Part shown: positions 35,964-47,924 of the stretch, piece after piece
Numbering within the stretch: the first letter of the stretch is position 1
Layout of the letters: every line of letters starts with the position of its first letter
Source of the DNA: Parascedosporium putredinis
Taxonomy: Eukaryota > Ascomycota > Sordariomycetes > Microascales > Microascaceae
Direction: 5' to 3'
Assembly (NCBI GenBank): GCA_949357655.1
Contig: CASHTG010000020.1
Span: 1,488,001-1,552,000, forward strand
Length of the DNA stretch: 64,000 nt
Position numbers and translations under genes: made by a program
The notes under the pieces: model-generated
What the model saw: the letters and a program-made list of their open reading frames with translations, nothing else
Told to the model about the DNA's origin: nothing
Databases searched by the model: none

Positions 35964-37039
35964 CTCGCATACGCCCTAGCCGAGATCCGCGCTAGTCGTT
36001 GGAGATCGGGGACTCGGAAGCACAACGCCTCGACAAGGGGAGCCCGCCACCACAAGCTGGGACCCGGCTTCCTGTTTCGTACTTGTGGACAAAGGCCATT
36101 TCCCGATTGGGGCCGGGCAGGTTGTTAGCCTGCGCCGCCAATACGGAACCTGTCACCACTTTTGTGACCACACGAACGAAAAGAAAGAAGACCCCCGTCC
36201 CCCTTCCCCCTCCCGGTCCCCGCTCCCAGTGCAGAATGAGAACCACAGCACCCCCGACCCCACCGATCGCCTATCTCATCTATCTCCTTGGTATCGGCCC
36301 GGAGCCGCCGGCACTGGGAGAAGAGGCGCCGGATCGGCATGCCACGTCACGAAGAAGGCGAGGGAAAAAGAAAGGAGAAAAGAAGGAGAAAAAAGAAAAA
36401 GAAACTCTAGCAAAGCGAACGAGTATACGCCCTTTACACCTGACTTGCATCAGGCGGAGCAGTCATGAGCACCTCTTGGTTCCGGAATGGGGTCGGGGTT
36501 CCAAGTTGGGAGCCCCCGAAGCCAGGGCTTGGCGCCAGATCTTCACGGAGCTACACTCCTCTGGGTCCGTGGATTGACGCCGCATGAAGCCCTCTCTCTC
36601 CCCGCCCCCAAAAAAAAAAAAAACACCACAGACGCAGACAGACAAACGCCCCGGTGCCTTGGTCGGGTTCCATGAATAATCCTCCTCCTCAAACTGGTGT
36701 TTGGAAGACTCGAGCACGACAAGACATTGTCCCCCAAGCGGCCTGGGCCAACTGAAACTCGACTCGTCAACCCAATACTTTTTCGCCCAAATTGGAAGTG
36801 CGGTTGGCCCCCGTTCAGCTCAATGGTTCCGGTTGTCCCTTGAGATGGTGGTCCCCCTTGCCATCTGCCAATTCTTTGCAAGTCTCCCGAGGGCGTGCAC
36901 CCCTCGACAGAAATGTTAATATAAAATGTTCGGTCTACCCGACTGTTTCTCTTCTCTCTCTCTTGAATTCCTTTCCATGACAAGCAAGCAAACGAGTGTG
37001 CCCATCTCATCTCCTCCTCCCTTCCCTCCCCTCTTCACC

Positions 37040-40000
37040 ATGGTCACTTCCATCTTTCCCCTTCCCGGGCGGTCATGCCCCGAAAAGACTTCACCGACGG
37101 CCCTACCGCTTCACCGGCGTTCCCAACGGTTGTTGCTGCCATATTACACCACATCATCTCCACACCGACAGCTATCGCCGCTGTCGATCACTCCACACCG
37201 GAGCCCGAGTCCATCACCTACAATGAGCTGGGGACTCGAGCCATCCGCCTCGCCAAACTCCTCAAAAGCGCGGGCGTCCGCCCCGGCGACCGTGTCCCCC
37301 TCGTCGTCAGGCGGGGATTGACATGATTGTCGGCATCGTGGGCGTCCTCTGCTGCGGAGCCCAGTATATCCCCCTCGACGGCAACGTGGTCGCCACAGAG
37401 GCGCTTCGAACCGTGGTCCAGCAGTCCCAGTCCGCCGCCATACTATGTCTCACGTCGACCAAGGGCCGCTTCACCGACCTTGACGTTGGCGGCCGGGCCC
37501 TGATCGCCATCGACACCGTCCCTCTGGGGACGGACGTCAGTCTCATCGGCATCATCAGCGAAGCCCTCCAGCTTGTCACACCGGATAGCGGCTGCTACGT
37601 TATCTACACATCAGGTATGGCGATCTGAACCCGCCCCCTTCGATCTGAGGGCACCACGGCGCAGGGTCTCACATTAGTTTTTCTGTTTTGTTTTTAGGAA
37701 CCACGGGAAAACCCAAAGGAGTTGACGTGACTCACGGAAATGTCGTCAACCTGGTTTGCCTGAGTCCGGGAAACCTCACCATCGGGCCCGGCGTCCGTGT
37801 GGGGCAAGTGTTAAACATCAGTTTCGACATGGGTATGTTGTGCACCCTTCCACATCCTGGCTGGCTCACACACCACACACACATACCGTCCACACATCCC
37901 ATACACAAACACACACAAACACACAGATGCATGTGCTAACAGTTCACCATCAGCGGCGTGGGAGATTTTAGGTTGCCTCTGCAACGGGGGTACGCTCGTC
38001 CTAAGGGGATCTGATTGGAAGAAAACTCTCCAAGACGTAAGTCTGCAGGATGCGTGCCAACACACGCCCCCCACGCCCCCCGTCCCCTTTCTCCCAACGG
38101 CGAGTGGAGTGTGCGCCAAGCTAACATCCAGGATTCTCCAGATTGACGTTTTGATATGCACTCCCTCCATTCTGGGCAAATATGCACCCCATGAACTCCC
38201 AATCTGCAAGTAGTGGCTACCGCCGGCGAGCCCATCTCGGTCCAGTAGGTCCCTCCCCCGTCTACACTAAGAAAAAAACTTTGCCACAGTAACCATCCCG
38301 CTCACAAAGGACTCATGACAGGTTGGCGGACAAGTGGGCGTCGTGCCTAGCGTATTACAACTGCTGTGGGCCTACCGAGACCACCATTGTCAACACCATG
38401 CACAGACATGTGGCTGGCGAGCCCCTGTCCATCGGGAGGCCTACCCCCAACAACCGAGTCTATATCCTAGACGACCGTCTAGAACCTGTACCAATCGGCG
38501 TGCAGGGCGTTGTCTGGGGCGGTGGCAAAGGAATTTCCAAGGGGTATATCGGTCTTCCGGAGTTAACCCAGGCCAAGTACCTGGCTGACAAGTTTGCCAA
38601 GGATGGGTGTGTTGCTCCCATTCAGCTGGAATCCCCAAAAGATGAACTGATGGCTAATATGAGGGGCAGGACGCTGATGTACAACACTGGGGACGTCGGG
38701 ATTTGGCAAGCCAACGGCACGATTCAGCTGCTGGGTCGGTGCGACGACCAGGTGAAGATCAAGGTACATGACTCGCGCTTGAGAAAAGCAACGAAAACCG
38801 AAAAACCCAAGAGGGGGAGACGGGGAGAGGGGGAGAAAAATGTCATGCAGCTTCTAACAGGGTTCTTTTTGTAGGGATTTCGGGTCGAACTAGATGGAAT
38901 TACGGCGAGCCTTGCTTCTGCCCCCGCCGTCGCCAAAGCCGCAGTTCTTTTGATCGAAGAGGAGCTGCATGCTTTTGTGCAGCCGAGCGCCGCCGGCGGC
39001 TTGCACCTACCCACCATCGAAGAGGCGATCGCTTCCAGTCTCCCGTACTACGCACGGCCGGCCCATTACCACGTTCTCGATTGCTTTCCCCTCACGCCCA
39101 ATGGCAAGGTCGACAAAGGCGCTCTGCGACAACTCGTTCAAGACAATAATGACTCGGACACTGCTGAATCGTTCTCCGACGCGTCATCTACCCAATGCGC
39201 CACTAGCTGTGCCGGCTCCATCACCTCCAAGCGATTCAAATTGGGCACCTCCATTGACGAGGAGAAGGGCGGGCTCGACAACCAAGTGCCGGACAAGTCC
39301 CTCCCCCAGCCCCTCCGAGGACTGGTCTACCGCATTCTCATCCCCTATCGCTTCCTCTTCTCCGTCGTCTGGCTCGCCAACGTGGCCGCGCTCGTCGTCG
39401 TCTGCGCAAATGGCAGCCGCCGCGACTGGCTCGGCAACATGGTGGCCGTCAACCTCGTCGTCGCCGTTCTCATACGGCAAGACTTTGTCATCAACGCCCT
39501 CTACACGATTTTCTGCTCGGTGCCCAAAACGTGGCCGCTGTGGATTCGGGCGTCCTGCGCCAAGATCTACCATCTGGGCGGCGTCCACTCGAGCGCGGCC
39601 TCGTGCGCGGGTATCTGGCTTCTGGCCGCCAACATCAGTGACGCGGCCTGCGCGTCCCTGGCCACATGCCCCAATTATCCCCCGCAATCTGTGGCTTCCA
39701 TGACGTTGTCGTGGATGCTGTCCGCCCTCTTCGTGAGCATGATTGGTCTCGCCTCGCCCTCGTTTCGAAAGACGCATCACGACTTCTTTGAGCGATGGCA
39801 CCGCTTTGTGGGCTGGACGATGCTCGCCCTCTTCTGGGCGCAGAACTTTGTCACTATCCACGATACCGCCCGGCTGCGATCTGTCCCCTACGGATCCGTC
39901 CTGGTCTCGTCAATTCCGTTCTGGCTTCTGGTTGGCGCGACAATAAGCATCGCCCTATCCTGGTGCTGGCTGCGCCGGGTGCGCGTCATATCCGAGGTGC

Positions 40001-40626
40001 TTTCCGATCACGCGGTTCGGCTCCACTTCGACTACACGGTCCCCGTCAACGGAAGTTTCACGAGGGTATCCTTTAGGCCTCTTATTGAGTGGCACTCCTT
40101 TGCGACGATCCCGGCCCCACAGGCACACGGCCCCGCTCACGACCCGACCCAATTTCCCGCCGGCCATTCTCTCTTGGTGTCCAACGCGGGCGACTGGACA
40201 AAGGCTTGCATCAAGAACCCGCCCACGCATCTGTGGGTAAGAGGAGTTCCCACGTGCGGGGTCATGCGCATCGCGACCCTCTTCAATCGCGTCGTCGTCG
40301 TCGCCACGGGTTCCGGCATCGGGCCTTGTCTTGGCCATATCCAGCAGCCGAGTTGTGCTACCCAAGTTTTGTGGAGCACCCGAGATCCGGAGAAGAGCTT
40401 CGGCGCTCCCCTTATCAACGAGATCAAGGAAAAGGTTCCCGGCGCGGTGATCTGGGACACCAACGAGCTCGGGCGGCCTGACATGGTGGCCTTGAGCTAC
40501 AATATGGCCAAGGACTTTGGGGCCGAAGCGGTGATTGTTATCGCCAATGAGAAGATCACTAAGAAGATTGTTTACGGTTTGGAAACACGGGGCGTACATG
40601 CCTACGGGGCCATCTGGGATAGCTGA
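37040..40626 (+). CDS. tmpB: TmpB-type fusion: NRPS-like adenylation domain joined to a transmembrane flavoprotein oxidoreductase
   Basis: Predicted 1030 aa in six exons: 37040-37614, 37698-37832, 37954-38036, 38142-38244, 38322-38763, 38875-40626. Residues 1-530 are an adenylation domain: A3 YTSGTTGKPKGV, A5 NCCGPTE, A7 YNTGD, A8 GRCDDQVKIKGFRVELDG and A10 TPNGKVDKGAL with the catalytic lysine. No carrier domain follows. Residues about 595-770 hold five or six TM spans with HDFFERWHRFVGW; residues 790-1030 resemble a ferric-reductase-type FAD/NAD(P) module (VVVVATGSGIGPCLGH). This matches the described Aspergillus nidulans TmpB/TmpA family, needed for normal conidiation and a proposed signal compound. 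One base each is missing near 37080, 37316 and 38210. ATG 37040 has the strong context CACCATGG; ATG 37075 is the alternative. Intron 2 carries a CA repeat. Confidence 0.85.
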
Positions 40627-41500
40627 TGGTGATACCCACCGCGGCATTTTCCTTTTCTATTTTTACTTTCTTTCCTCTTTCCTTTGTTCTTTTTTCTTTT
40701 ACATTCAGCAAGCGGGCCATGGGTGGTGCTTTGACTTACAAAGATTGTTCTGTATTTATTCCGTTGTGGGCGGTTTTCTTTTCTATTCTTTCTCATCTGG
40801 GTGCGGGATCTGGTCGGCTCTCTTCTGTTTAGCTTGCAAATCGAATTTCTTCCTATTCATACTACTCCGGAGGCAATGGCTGCGCTCGTGATGAGTCCCC
40901 TTTAGGCAATGCTTACGGCCGTAGGTAGCTCTAGAAAAACGATCGTCGTGTCGTTTGGGGCTGGCGATTCGTCTCTCAGTATCTTCTTCCCCACATTCGG
41001 GCCAGCGCTCTAGTCCATAAAGTGCTGTCGGGAAGGTGGGGGCTAGAGTGAAAGAGCTTTCACCTCGATCGAATAATCTTTCTGCTTTTAATGTTGTTCC
41101 TGGTTGCGTGCAATGCCGAGAACTCGCGCCGAAGCTAGACACTTAATATTCGCGAACAGCCTATATCCGGCTGCGCCAATGGGCGGGCGGGACCCCTCAC
41201 CCGCTATGTTGGGGTGACGAAAGCCCCTTCAGCAGTTCGCTGACGCGGACAGAGCAGAGGACTAATTACAGCTCTGACATTTCGAATCAAGCTGAGAAAC
41301 GGGGGTAATACCTCGAGAATCGAGATGAGAAACCAAAGAAAGCCTGCATCTTAGGTGGCGTGCCGGAGATATAAAAATGGGCGCAGTCCTCGGCGTGTCT
41401 TGGCGAAATAGATAGCACGCAACCGCTCTCGACTTCCTTTCCCACGGTCTGCTGTTCTACGAATCCGAACCCGGTAAAATATCCCTTCGTTCCACACAGC
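40627..41500. other. Intergenic between TmpB-type gene and AA9 gene
   Basis: 0.87 kb with no supported gene; the first 180 bases are T-rich 3' flank. A TATA element for the next gene is at 41370-41377. Confidence 0.5.
41370..41377 (+). promoter_or_regulatory. TATA box of the AA9 gene
   Basis: TATAAAAA, 124 bp upstream of the start codon at 41501. Confidence 0.55.
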
Positions 41501-42726
41501 ATGAAGGCAAGGCAGGCTCTTTCCGCCCTGGCCCTCGTCGGCCAGGCTCTTGGCCACGGCTACGTGTATCGCATCACCGCCGACAACACCGTGTAAGTTC
41601 CCCGCAAAGATCTAGCGAGCATATGATTGGATATGGTAGTATATCGATGTAGCGGGCATCGGACTGACAAGCTTCTAGGTATCCTGGTTGGGACGTTCGT
41701 CTTGACCGAGGTCAGAGCCCGGCCCCCGCCCGTATTGCCTTTGGCGGCGGTGATGTTGGCCCTGTGACGGACGCCAACAGCCCCGACATTGCCTGCAACA
41801 GGGGTCACAGCCCAGCTCCCGGCGCTATCGCGGAAGTCCGCGCCGGTAGCGATATCACCTTCCACTGGTCCCACTGGCTCTACAGCCACAAGGGGCCAAT
41901 CACGGCCTGGATGGCGCCCTACGAAGGAGACATTGCCGACGTGGACGTGAATGAGCTCGAGTTCTTCAAGTTTGCGGAAGACACCATTGCCGACGACGGA
42001 AGGTGGGGGACGGTCCGCATGATGGATGACACCGACGGCGCCTGGACCGCCACTGTTCCAGCGGACATCAAGCCAGGGAAATATGTCGTGCGTCAGGAGG
42101 TATGTGCCTTGCCAAATTTTCCTCGGAAGAGAGAAGCCAGAGTCCTCAAATTGAACATGTTTTGCTAACATTTCTGTTTAGATCATCGCCCTTCATTTCG
42201 CCGTCCGCGCATCCCCGGATTTGAGGGCTTCCCGATCGGACCCCAGTTCTACATGACGTGCTTCAATATCGAGGTTACCGGTGACGGCGAGGCTACCCCG
42301 CAGGGCGCGACTTTCCCCGGCGCGTACGACATGGAAGCGCCAGGCCTCAACTTTGACCTGAACTCGACCGACCCGTACCCGGCTGTCGGGCCCGCGCTGT
42401 ACGAGAGCGAGTACGCAGTGGATCTGGAGCCTCTGGAGAGCGTCATCGTGAGCCCCACGGGCGAGGGCGAGGAAGCGGATGAGGAATATTACGCTGCTCA
42501 GTATGAAGTGTTGCGGCAGCAGGGGAGACCGTTTCGTACTTTGACTCCATTGGAGGCTGAGTGGTGGTGGACCGGGCTCATGTCAACATCTATAGATCAA
42601 TTGCCGAAGACGTCGTCATTCGTGACGAGAAAATGCCAGGAGTCTAACCCCTTTGAGTTGGCTTTGCCACGCAACCTTCTGTATCCGTGCAACTTCTTTC
42701 AATTTCATCAAGCAGTCAAAACTTGA
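41501..42726 (+). CDS. AA9 lytic polysaccharide monooxygenase (GH61-type)
   Basis: Predicted 352 aa in three exons: 41501-41592, 41679-42099, 42182-42726. Signal peptide 1-18 (MKARQALSALALVGQALG) leaves His19 as the mature N-terminus, the first ligand of the copper histidine brace. The second ligand lies in WSHWLYSHKGPITAWM and the axial tyrosine in QFYMTCFNIEVTG. The enzyme should cleave cellulose or hemicellulose oxidatively outside the cell. Oddities: the usual RHE before IIALH reads RQE, so the conserved second-shell histidine is glutamine; and after PGLNFDLNSTDPYP there is an acidic tail (SPTGEGEEADEEYY) of about 100 residues instead of a linker or CBM1. One base is missing near 42212 (AVR/RIPGFEG). 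The final 50 residues look poor and the real stop may be earlier. Confidence 0.84.
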
Positions 42727-43281
42727 GAATGCTTGATTGATTCAACGAAGGAGGTGGGTGGTCTCCCGATATTTTATACAAGTCAGGATGGTTTTGATTA
42801 TTGATGCAATGGATGAAATGAAACGCCCATCCCGGGGGCACCTTGGCATCCAATGAAGACGCGTGGGTTTGTAAAGACAAATACAGGGAATCAGTAGCTT
42901 CCTTTTCGTGTTGCATAAACTCCGTGAAGGACGAGAGCAGGACAGAGAGCGAGAGTGTGGGGAAGGCATTAGGCTTGGCCAGTGGCTGCTGGGGATTATT
43001 CAGCACCGACGTTCCCCAGTGTCCAGTTTGCCAGTACCAGCACTAACCGTGGGGAAATGCCGAGGGCGGAATATCCAGATTGCAGTGTGGGTGGGGAAAT
43101 CCCGTCCAAAAGGGAGGTCATGGATCCGAGACCAGGATCAAAACCACATGCTTTCCCCATTCCCCACGTCCCCAAGAGGTGCCGAAGCGAAACCAGAAAG
43201 TATCAGTGATCACGCTCCTGCCGTTCGAAGAGCTGCACGTTTGCCGCGAGCCGCGTTTAGCATATCAATTTCAACGGCCCA
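42727..43281. other. Intergenic between AA9 gene and C2H2 regulator
   Basis: No supported gene in these 555 bases. Confidence 0.5.
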
Positions 43282-45894
43282 ATGGACAAGTCCGGGACTC
43301 CCGGCGGAGGCAAGAGCGCGCGGAATTTCCACTGCACCATCTGCCAGCGCAAATACACGAAAAAGAGCATCTTCAGGTAAGCCCATCCCCTACCCCCGTC
43401 GAGCTACGCAGACAAGAAAAACTATGAGAAATGACGGCTAATTCCTTTTTCCTCCCCCTGTCAGAGACATGTTAGGTCACGTAGGTCTACTCTCGCTCTT
43501 TTCGGAACGCGGCGCTTTTAACGGAATGGAAGAAGAGGGAGGGAGCAGAAGCGCTGACCGTTCTCACCTCACGTAGATACCGGGCATAAGCCCTACAAAT
43601 GTAATCTGTGCGACCAGAGTTTCTCGCGAGGCGATGTCTTGACCCGCCACCTCAAGGTCACGCACCAAGCCGGTCAGGTCTCAGAGCCGTCTCTCACTCC
43701 TTCGGAGCACGGCACGTTCTATCCTCCCCACAGGAGTATCACGTCGCCGACGGGCCCGCTCCCGCAGCCGATGCTACCCGAGCAGAAGGGCATCCCGTTC
43801 AGATTCACGATGGCCAGGGAGGCCATGTACCAGCGCACGATGAAAGTTCGGCGGCTGAGCGGGCGACGGTGCAACACGGCGTCCCCGTACAGCACGGCGT
43901 TTCTTCGCTCCTCTGGCCGGACACGCAAGACTTCTATCAGAGTTTGGCCTATCTCGATGACGTCGCGTGGGACAACCCTATCCCAGCCGGGCTTTTCCAG
44001 GGTCCTTACGTTCCGGGCGAGCTTCCGCATTGGACCGTCCATCAGCAAACCGACCGCCCAAGATCGGCCGAGTATGGCGCCGCCGAAGACGGCCGTAGGG
44101 CTGTCCAGGCTGTCAACGGGCTGATCAACGACACGGTTCGCCTCTCCCCCACCCACCCACCATAAGCGCATATATAAGCTAATTTGTTGCATAGCTATCG
44201 AGCGTTACTTCGCCTACCGGGATGGCGGATCTGACCCCGGGTTTCTTGATAGTAGCATACACATGTTCTTCACAAAATTCGTCCCAATCTTCCCCGTCAT
44301 CCACCGCCCCACCTTTGTTTTCAGAGATTGCTCTGCCCCATTGCTGCTAAACGCGGTAGCGCTAGGTCTCTATTCCTGGGAAGCAAGGAAGCACTCTCCA
44401 ACGTGTGTCATATCCAATGTTGGCCTGCGTCAACTGTCGCGTTTGCGTTACTGACACTCGGTCTAGGGCGAAGCGCTATGGAGGCTAGCCTACACGGCCA
44501 TTGCGACATCTTGGCCTCGAATGATTAACCAAAGAGAGAGCACGACGTCTGTGTCGGGGTCGAGCTCGTTCTCACATCCCTTCTCAGCCAAACTTACGCA
44601 GCACTTTCACGGGTAAACCACACCTCTTTTCCAACGCGCATCCGGCCTCCCAACCACCGATGCCTTTCCACTGAGGCATTGATGCTAATCATTCATCCGC
44701 CCTTTAGAACCGGACGCTGAGAAAGACCAGCCAGACCTTTTACGGACTGAGCATGCATTGGGCGCAGTATTGCGGCATGTACGACCTTTCCACCATCGAC
44801 GCCGCCGACGTCCCCCGCTCCACGAATCCCCAGAAGTCAAAACAAACGCGTGGAAGGCGTGGGTCGCGCGCGAAACCCAGCTCCGAACCCTTCTCGGCCT
44901 TTGCGTCATCGACGGCGTCGTATCCCAGTACAGCGGGAGCCTCGTCAACACGTGGTCGGCCACCAACACCCTGCCCCTATCCGCCGACGACGAAACTTTC
45001 CACGCCGCCACCGCCGACGACTGGATCCGAGCCATGGCCCTGCGCGGGCCCAGGAGGACCCGGTACTGCGAGATCCACCACTTTCTCTTTTCCCCGCCGG
45101 GCCAGATCCCCGGCCGCCTGGGGTACAGGTTCTTGCTGTTCGACGTGCGGATCCTGCTCGAGATTTTGAACGCGCTGTCGGCGGAGTCTGTACGCATCGA
45201 GCCCGCGCCGTCCGGCATCCGTTCCAAGGCGAAGCTCCTCCAGGCCCTGGATGCCCTCCGCCACTACATCTGCAACGGCGAAAGTCTCAGTGTGCTCGAC
45301 CGGTCCATCGCTCTCCTCCGGTGGCATGCCGTCTGCCTAGACATTGTCGTAAGCAGCGCGCGGGGAGCGCGGAGGATGTGCAAGCGGTTCAACATCTCCC
45401 AAGACATATTTGGTGGCGAGAGAAGGGACGAGTCGCCCATCAACCCCCAGGCCTGGGTGGAGAGCCCCAAGTCGCGGAGATGCCTCTTGCACGCTTACCA
45501 GATCCAGGCCATCGCCAGCCAGATGCCGCTCGGCGTCGCGCACGACGTTTACCTCCCCGGTGCCATATTTGCCGCCGCCACAACCTACAGCTCCATCGCT
45601 CTGGCCGGCGTGTCCAAGATGGTCATCCCCTCGGCGGTGGACTGGAGCGTCGTCCTGTACCACGGCGTCGAAGGCGCGCCCGAGGACGCCGTCCAGTTTG
45701 AAAGCGAAGAGGCCCGCATCACGGCCGAATTCCTCGCGGGGAACCTGACGGGCCTCGGCAAGGGCTGCGAAACGCGCAACCTGTCGTACGACCTGACTTC
45801 GCTAAAGATCATGCTGCGCGGCTTGTCTTTCCAGTGGGGCGTCACTCAGGAAATGGAACAGGTTGTCGAGTCTTTTGTGGCCTTGTGTTCTTGA
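43282..45894 (+). CDS. C2H2 zinc-finger transcription factor with fungal_trans domain
   Basis: Predicted 738 aa in six exons: 43282-43376, 43465-43480, 43577-44135, 44195-44402, 44467-44612, 44708-45894. Two adjacent C2H2 fingers: C18/C21/H34/H38 (CTICQRKYTKKSIFRRHVRSH) and C46/C49/H62/H67 (CNLCDQSFSRGDVLTRHLKVTH), joined by the linker TGHKPYK. Exon 2 is only 16 nt and encodes part of finger 1 including both histidines. The rest is a fungal_trans regulatory domain (FFTKFVPIFPVIHRPTF, QTFYGLSMHWAQYCGMYD). Six bases are missing: 43376 (donor), near 43826, 44135 (donor), 44368, near 44535 and near 44815; with them the exons sum to 739 codons. It may control the neighbouring LPMO or P450; no direct evidence. 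Confidence 0.82.
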
Positions 45895-46423
45895 ACAGGG
45901 GCAGTACCGCTTCATGAACTCAGTGAAACAAGCAGGATTGATCATGGATTGATATCTCCGGGGGTGGCAGGTGGGGAAAAGCACCGCCTAGGGGCCCATT
46001 CACCCCCGTACTGTCGCAGTACAACTCCAACAACACCCCCTGGGATAATTTTCCCCACCAGATGACCCTCCACGAGGCTGACTCGTTCCCACCCTTCCCC
46101 ACCATCACGAACTCGCCCCTTCCAATTCCCCACTACGCTCGACCCTTCCACTGCTATCCCCTATCCCCAACGTCGCTCTGGGGTTCACTTCAGCCTTGAC
46201 TTCCCCACTTTGTTCTTGTCGCCGCCTGTTCCGTGACAGGTTCATGTGATAGACGCGCAGTGTAAGGAACTTGGATGGCCGGATGTTCTCCAGTCTAACC
46301 TCAGCTATATAAAGGTTCTCAAGCGCCTCGTCTGAAAGCTCTTCCTGCACACCACTTCTTCAACACTCACTATCAAATAGACACACTCACAGAGCCCATC
46401 TTTAAATCATCAACCTCGACAAC
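45895..46423. other. Promoter region of the P450 gene
   Basis: 529 bases between the C2H2 gene and the P450, with a TATA box at 46306 and a CA-rich leader. Confidence 0.5.
46306..46313 (+). promoter_or_regulatory. TATA box of the P450 gene
   Basis: TATATAAA, 111 bp upstream of the ATG at 46424, in the usual position for a fungal core promoter. Confidence 0.6.
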
Positions 46424-47751
46424 ATGGCCACTCTATCCGACTTCACACTCGTCAAAGATGACAACCCGCTTGACGTCCACGCGCAGTTTGACGACTTACG
46501 ATCCCGCTGCCCCATGGCGTTCACGTCTGATAACGGCGGCTTCTGGATGCTGTCGAAATACGAAGATGTCAAGCGGTGCGCCTCCGACCACAAGTTCTTC
46601 GTGTCATCCGTAAAAGCCGTGATCCCCAGCGACCCGCGCGGCATTCGTCGCCCTCCCTGAACACAGACCCCCAGCCCACACGCCGTACCGCACGGCCTTG
46701 GATCGAACCCTGAAGCCCGCCCGTATCCTGAAGCTCGAGTCCGTCCTGACGGAGCACGCGACGCGAGAGTTCGCCAACATGGTCAAGGCGGGCGGCGGAG
46801 ACATGTGCGGCGATTTTGGCGCGTCTTACGCTGCTTGGGTCGAGGTTAGCTGGCTGAACCTAGCCGATGACACCGCGCCGGAACTTGCGCGGACGGCAAC
46901 GGCGTGGATCAATGCGTGGCGGCAACAAAATGGGGCGGAGACCACAATCCAGTCCGAGAAGCTCTACACGATAGCTCGGCAGCTGTTTACCCAACGTCGC
47001 GCCAACCCGATGGATCCGGAGCAAGATCCTTGTTCGTCGCTTTTGTTGGAAAAGGGGCCTGATGGGGAACCTCTATCTGACGAACTCTTGGTGTATGATT
47101 GCGACCCCATTCTTAAAAGTAAAACTTGTGTGGTTAAAGATACTAACTCAAGGTTGGAATGCCTTTTGATAGCGCAACACTCCGTCAATCGCTCGTCGTT
47201 GGCATGGTAGCCCCTCCCATCATCATCGGCAGCATTTGCAACCACCTCTCGGGGGATAAGGAGTTGCAACAAAAGCTACGCCAGGAGCCGTCGCTCGTGG
47301 ATGCCGCAGTGGAAGAGTTTCTTAGGCTCTACGTTCCTTATAGGGGTTTCTGCCGAACACCAAAGGAGAACTTTGAGCTTCATGGCCGGGTGATAGAAGC
47401 CAATCAACCCATTTCCATGACGTACGCTGCGGCCAACAGAGACCCCGAGGTGTTTGAGGACCCCCACAAGTTTATACTAAACCGACCCAATGCAACCTCT
47501 CATTTGGGGTTCGGCCGGGGCCGCCACCGCTGCGCCGGCATGCCCTTGGCCAGAATGTGAGACTAGAGAAGGTCCCTCCTCGTTTCGTCGGTGACTAACT
47601 ATATACCCACAGGGCATTACGGGTAGCATTGAGGGTCATCCTCCGCGATTCTGCCGATATTGAGGTTTCCGGCTCATTAAGCTACGCAAAAATGCCCGAG
47701 ATGGGCATCACCAAATGCCCCGTAATCATTAAGGGTGCTGGCGATAACTAA
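46424..47751 (+). CDS. Soluble, bacterial-type cytochrome P450
   Basis: Predicted 397 aa in three exons: 46424-47092, 47173-47556, 47613-47751. There is no N-terminal membrane anchor; the protein starts directly with the soluble fold, and the length is that of bacterial class I P450s. Marks: NTDPPAHTPYRTALDRTLKP (bacterial C-helix pattern), ExxR as EFLR, the haem loop FGRGRHRCAG with the cysteine near residue 344. The I helix reads LRQSLVVGMVAPPIIIGS, with no acid-threonine pair at the usual oxygen-activating site. Two C residues are missing near 46657 and 46670; with them the exons give 398 codons. The two small introns show it has been resident in the fungus for some time if transferred. 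Redox partner and substrate unknown. Confidence 0.87.
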
Positions 47752-47924
47752 GGTGGAAGCTACGGGCAAAGGCCTGTGGCAGCCGGGTGTACACGTAGTC
47801 ACAAGTCACACGTTTATAGGTCAGGATATCTGTCAAGGTTAAAAGAAATAGATCAATAAACAAATTACAAGGACGCTCCTTTCCTATATACTCCTTTTTA
47901 AATGCTTTCCTTACCCGTTACAAA

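Larger units (their letters stand above)
31439..37039. other. 5.6 kb gene-free region upstream of the TmpB-type gene
   Basis: No protein or RNA gene is supported on either strand. The DNA is a patchwork of pyrimidine tracts (for example 33030-33065 and 34010-34045), a 9-bp minisatellite (34367-34397), a CA-rich tract (35929-35963) and an A13 run near 36610. Frames of up to 190 codons exist but are low-complexity or lack families. The last 150 bases are a CT-rich leader. Unusually long for this otherwise dense window. Confidence 0.55.
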
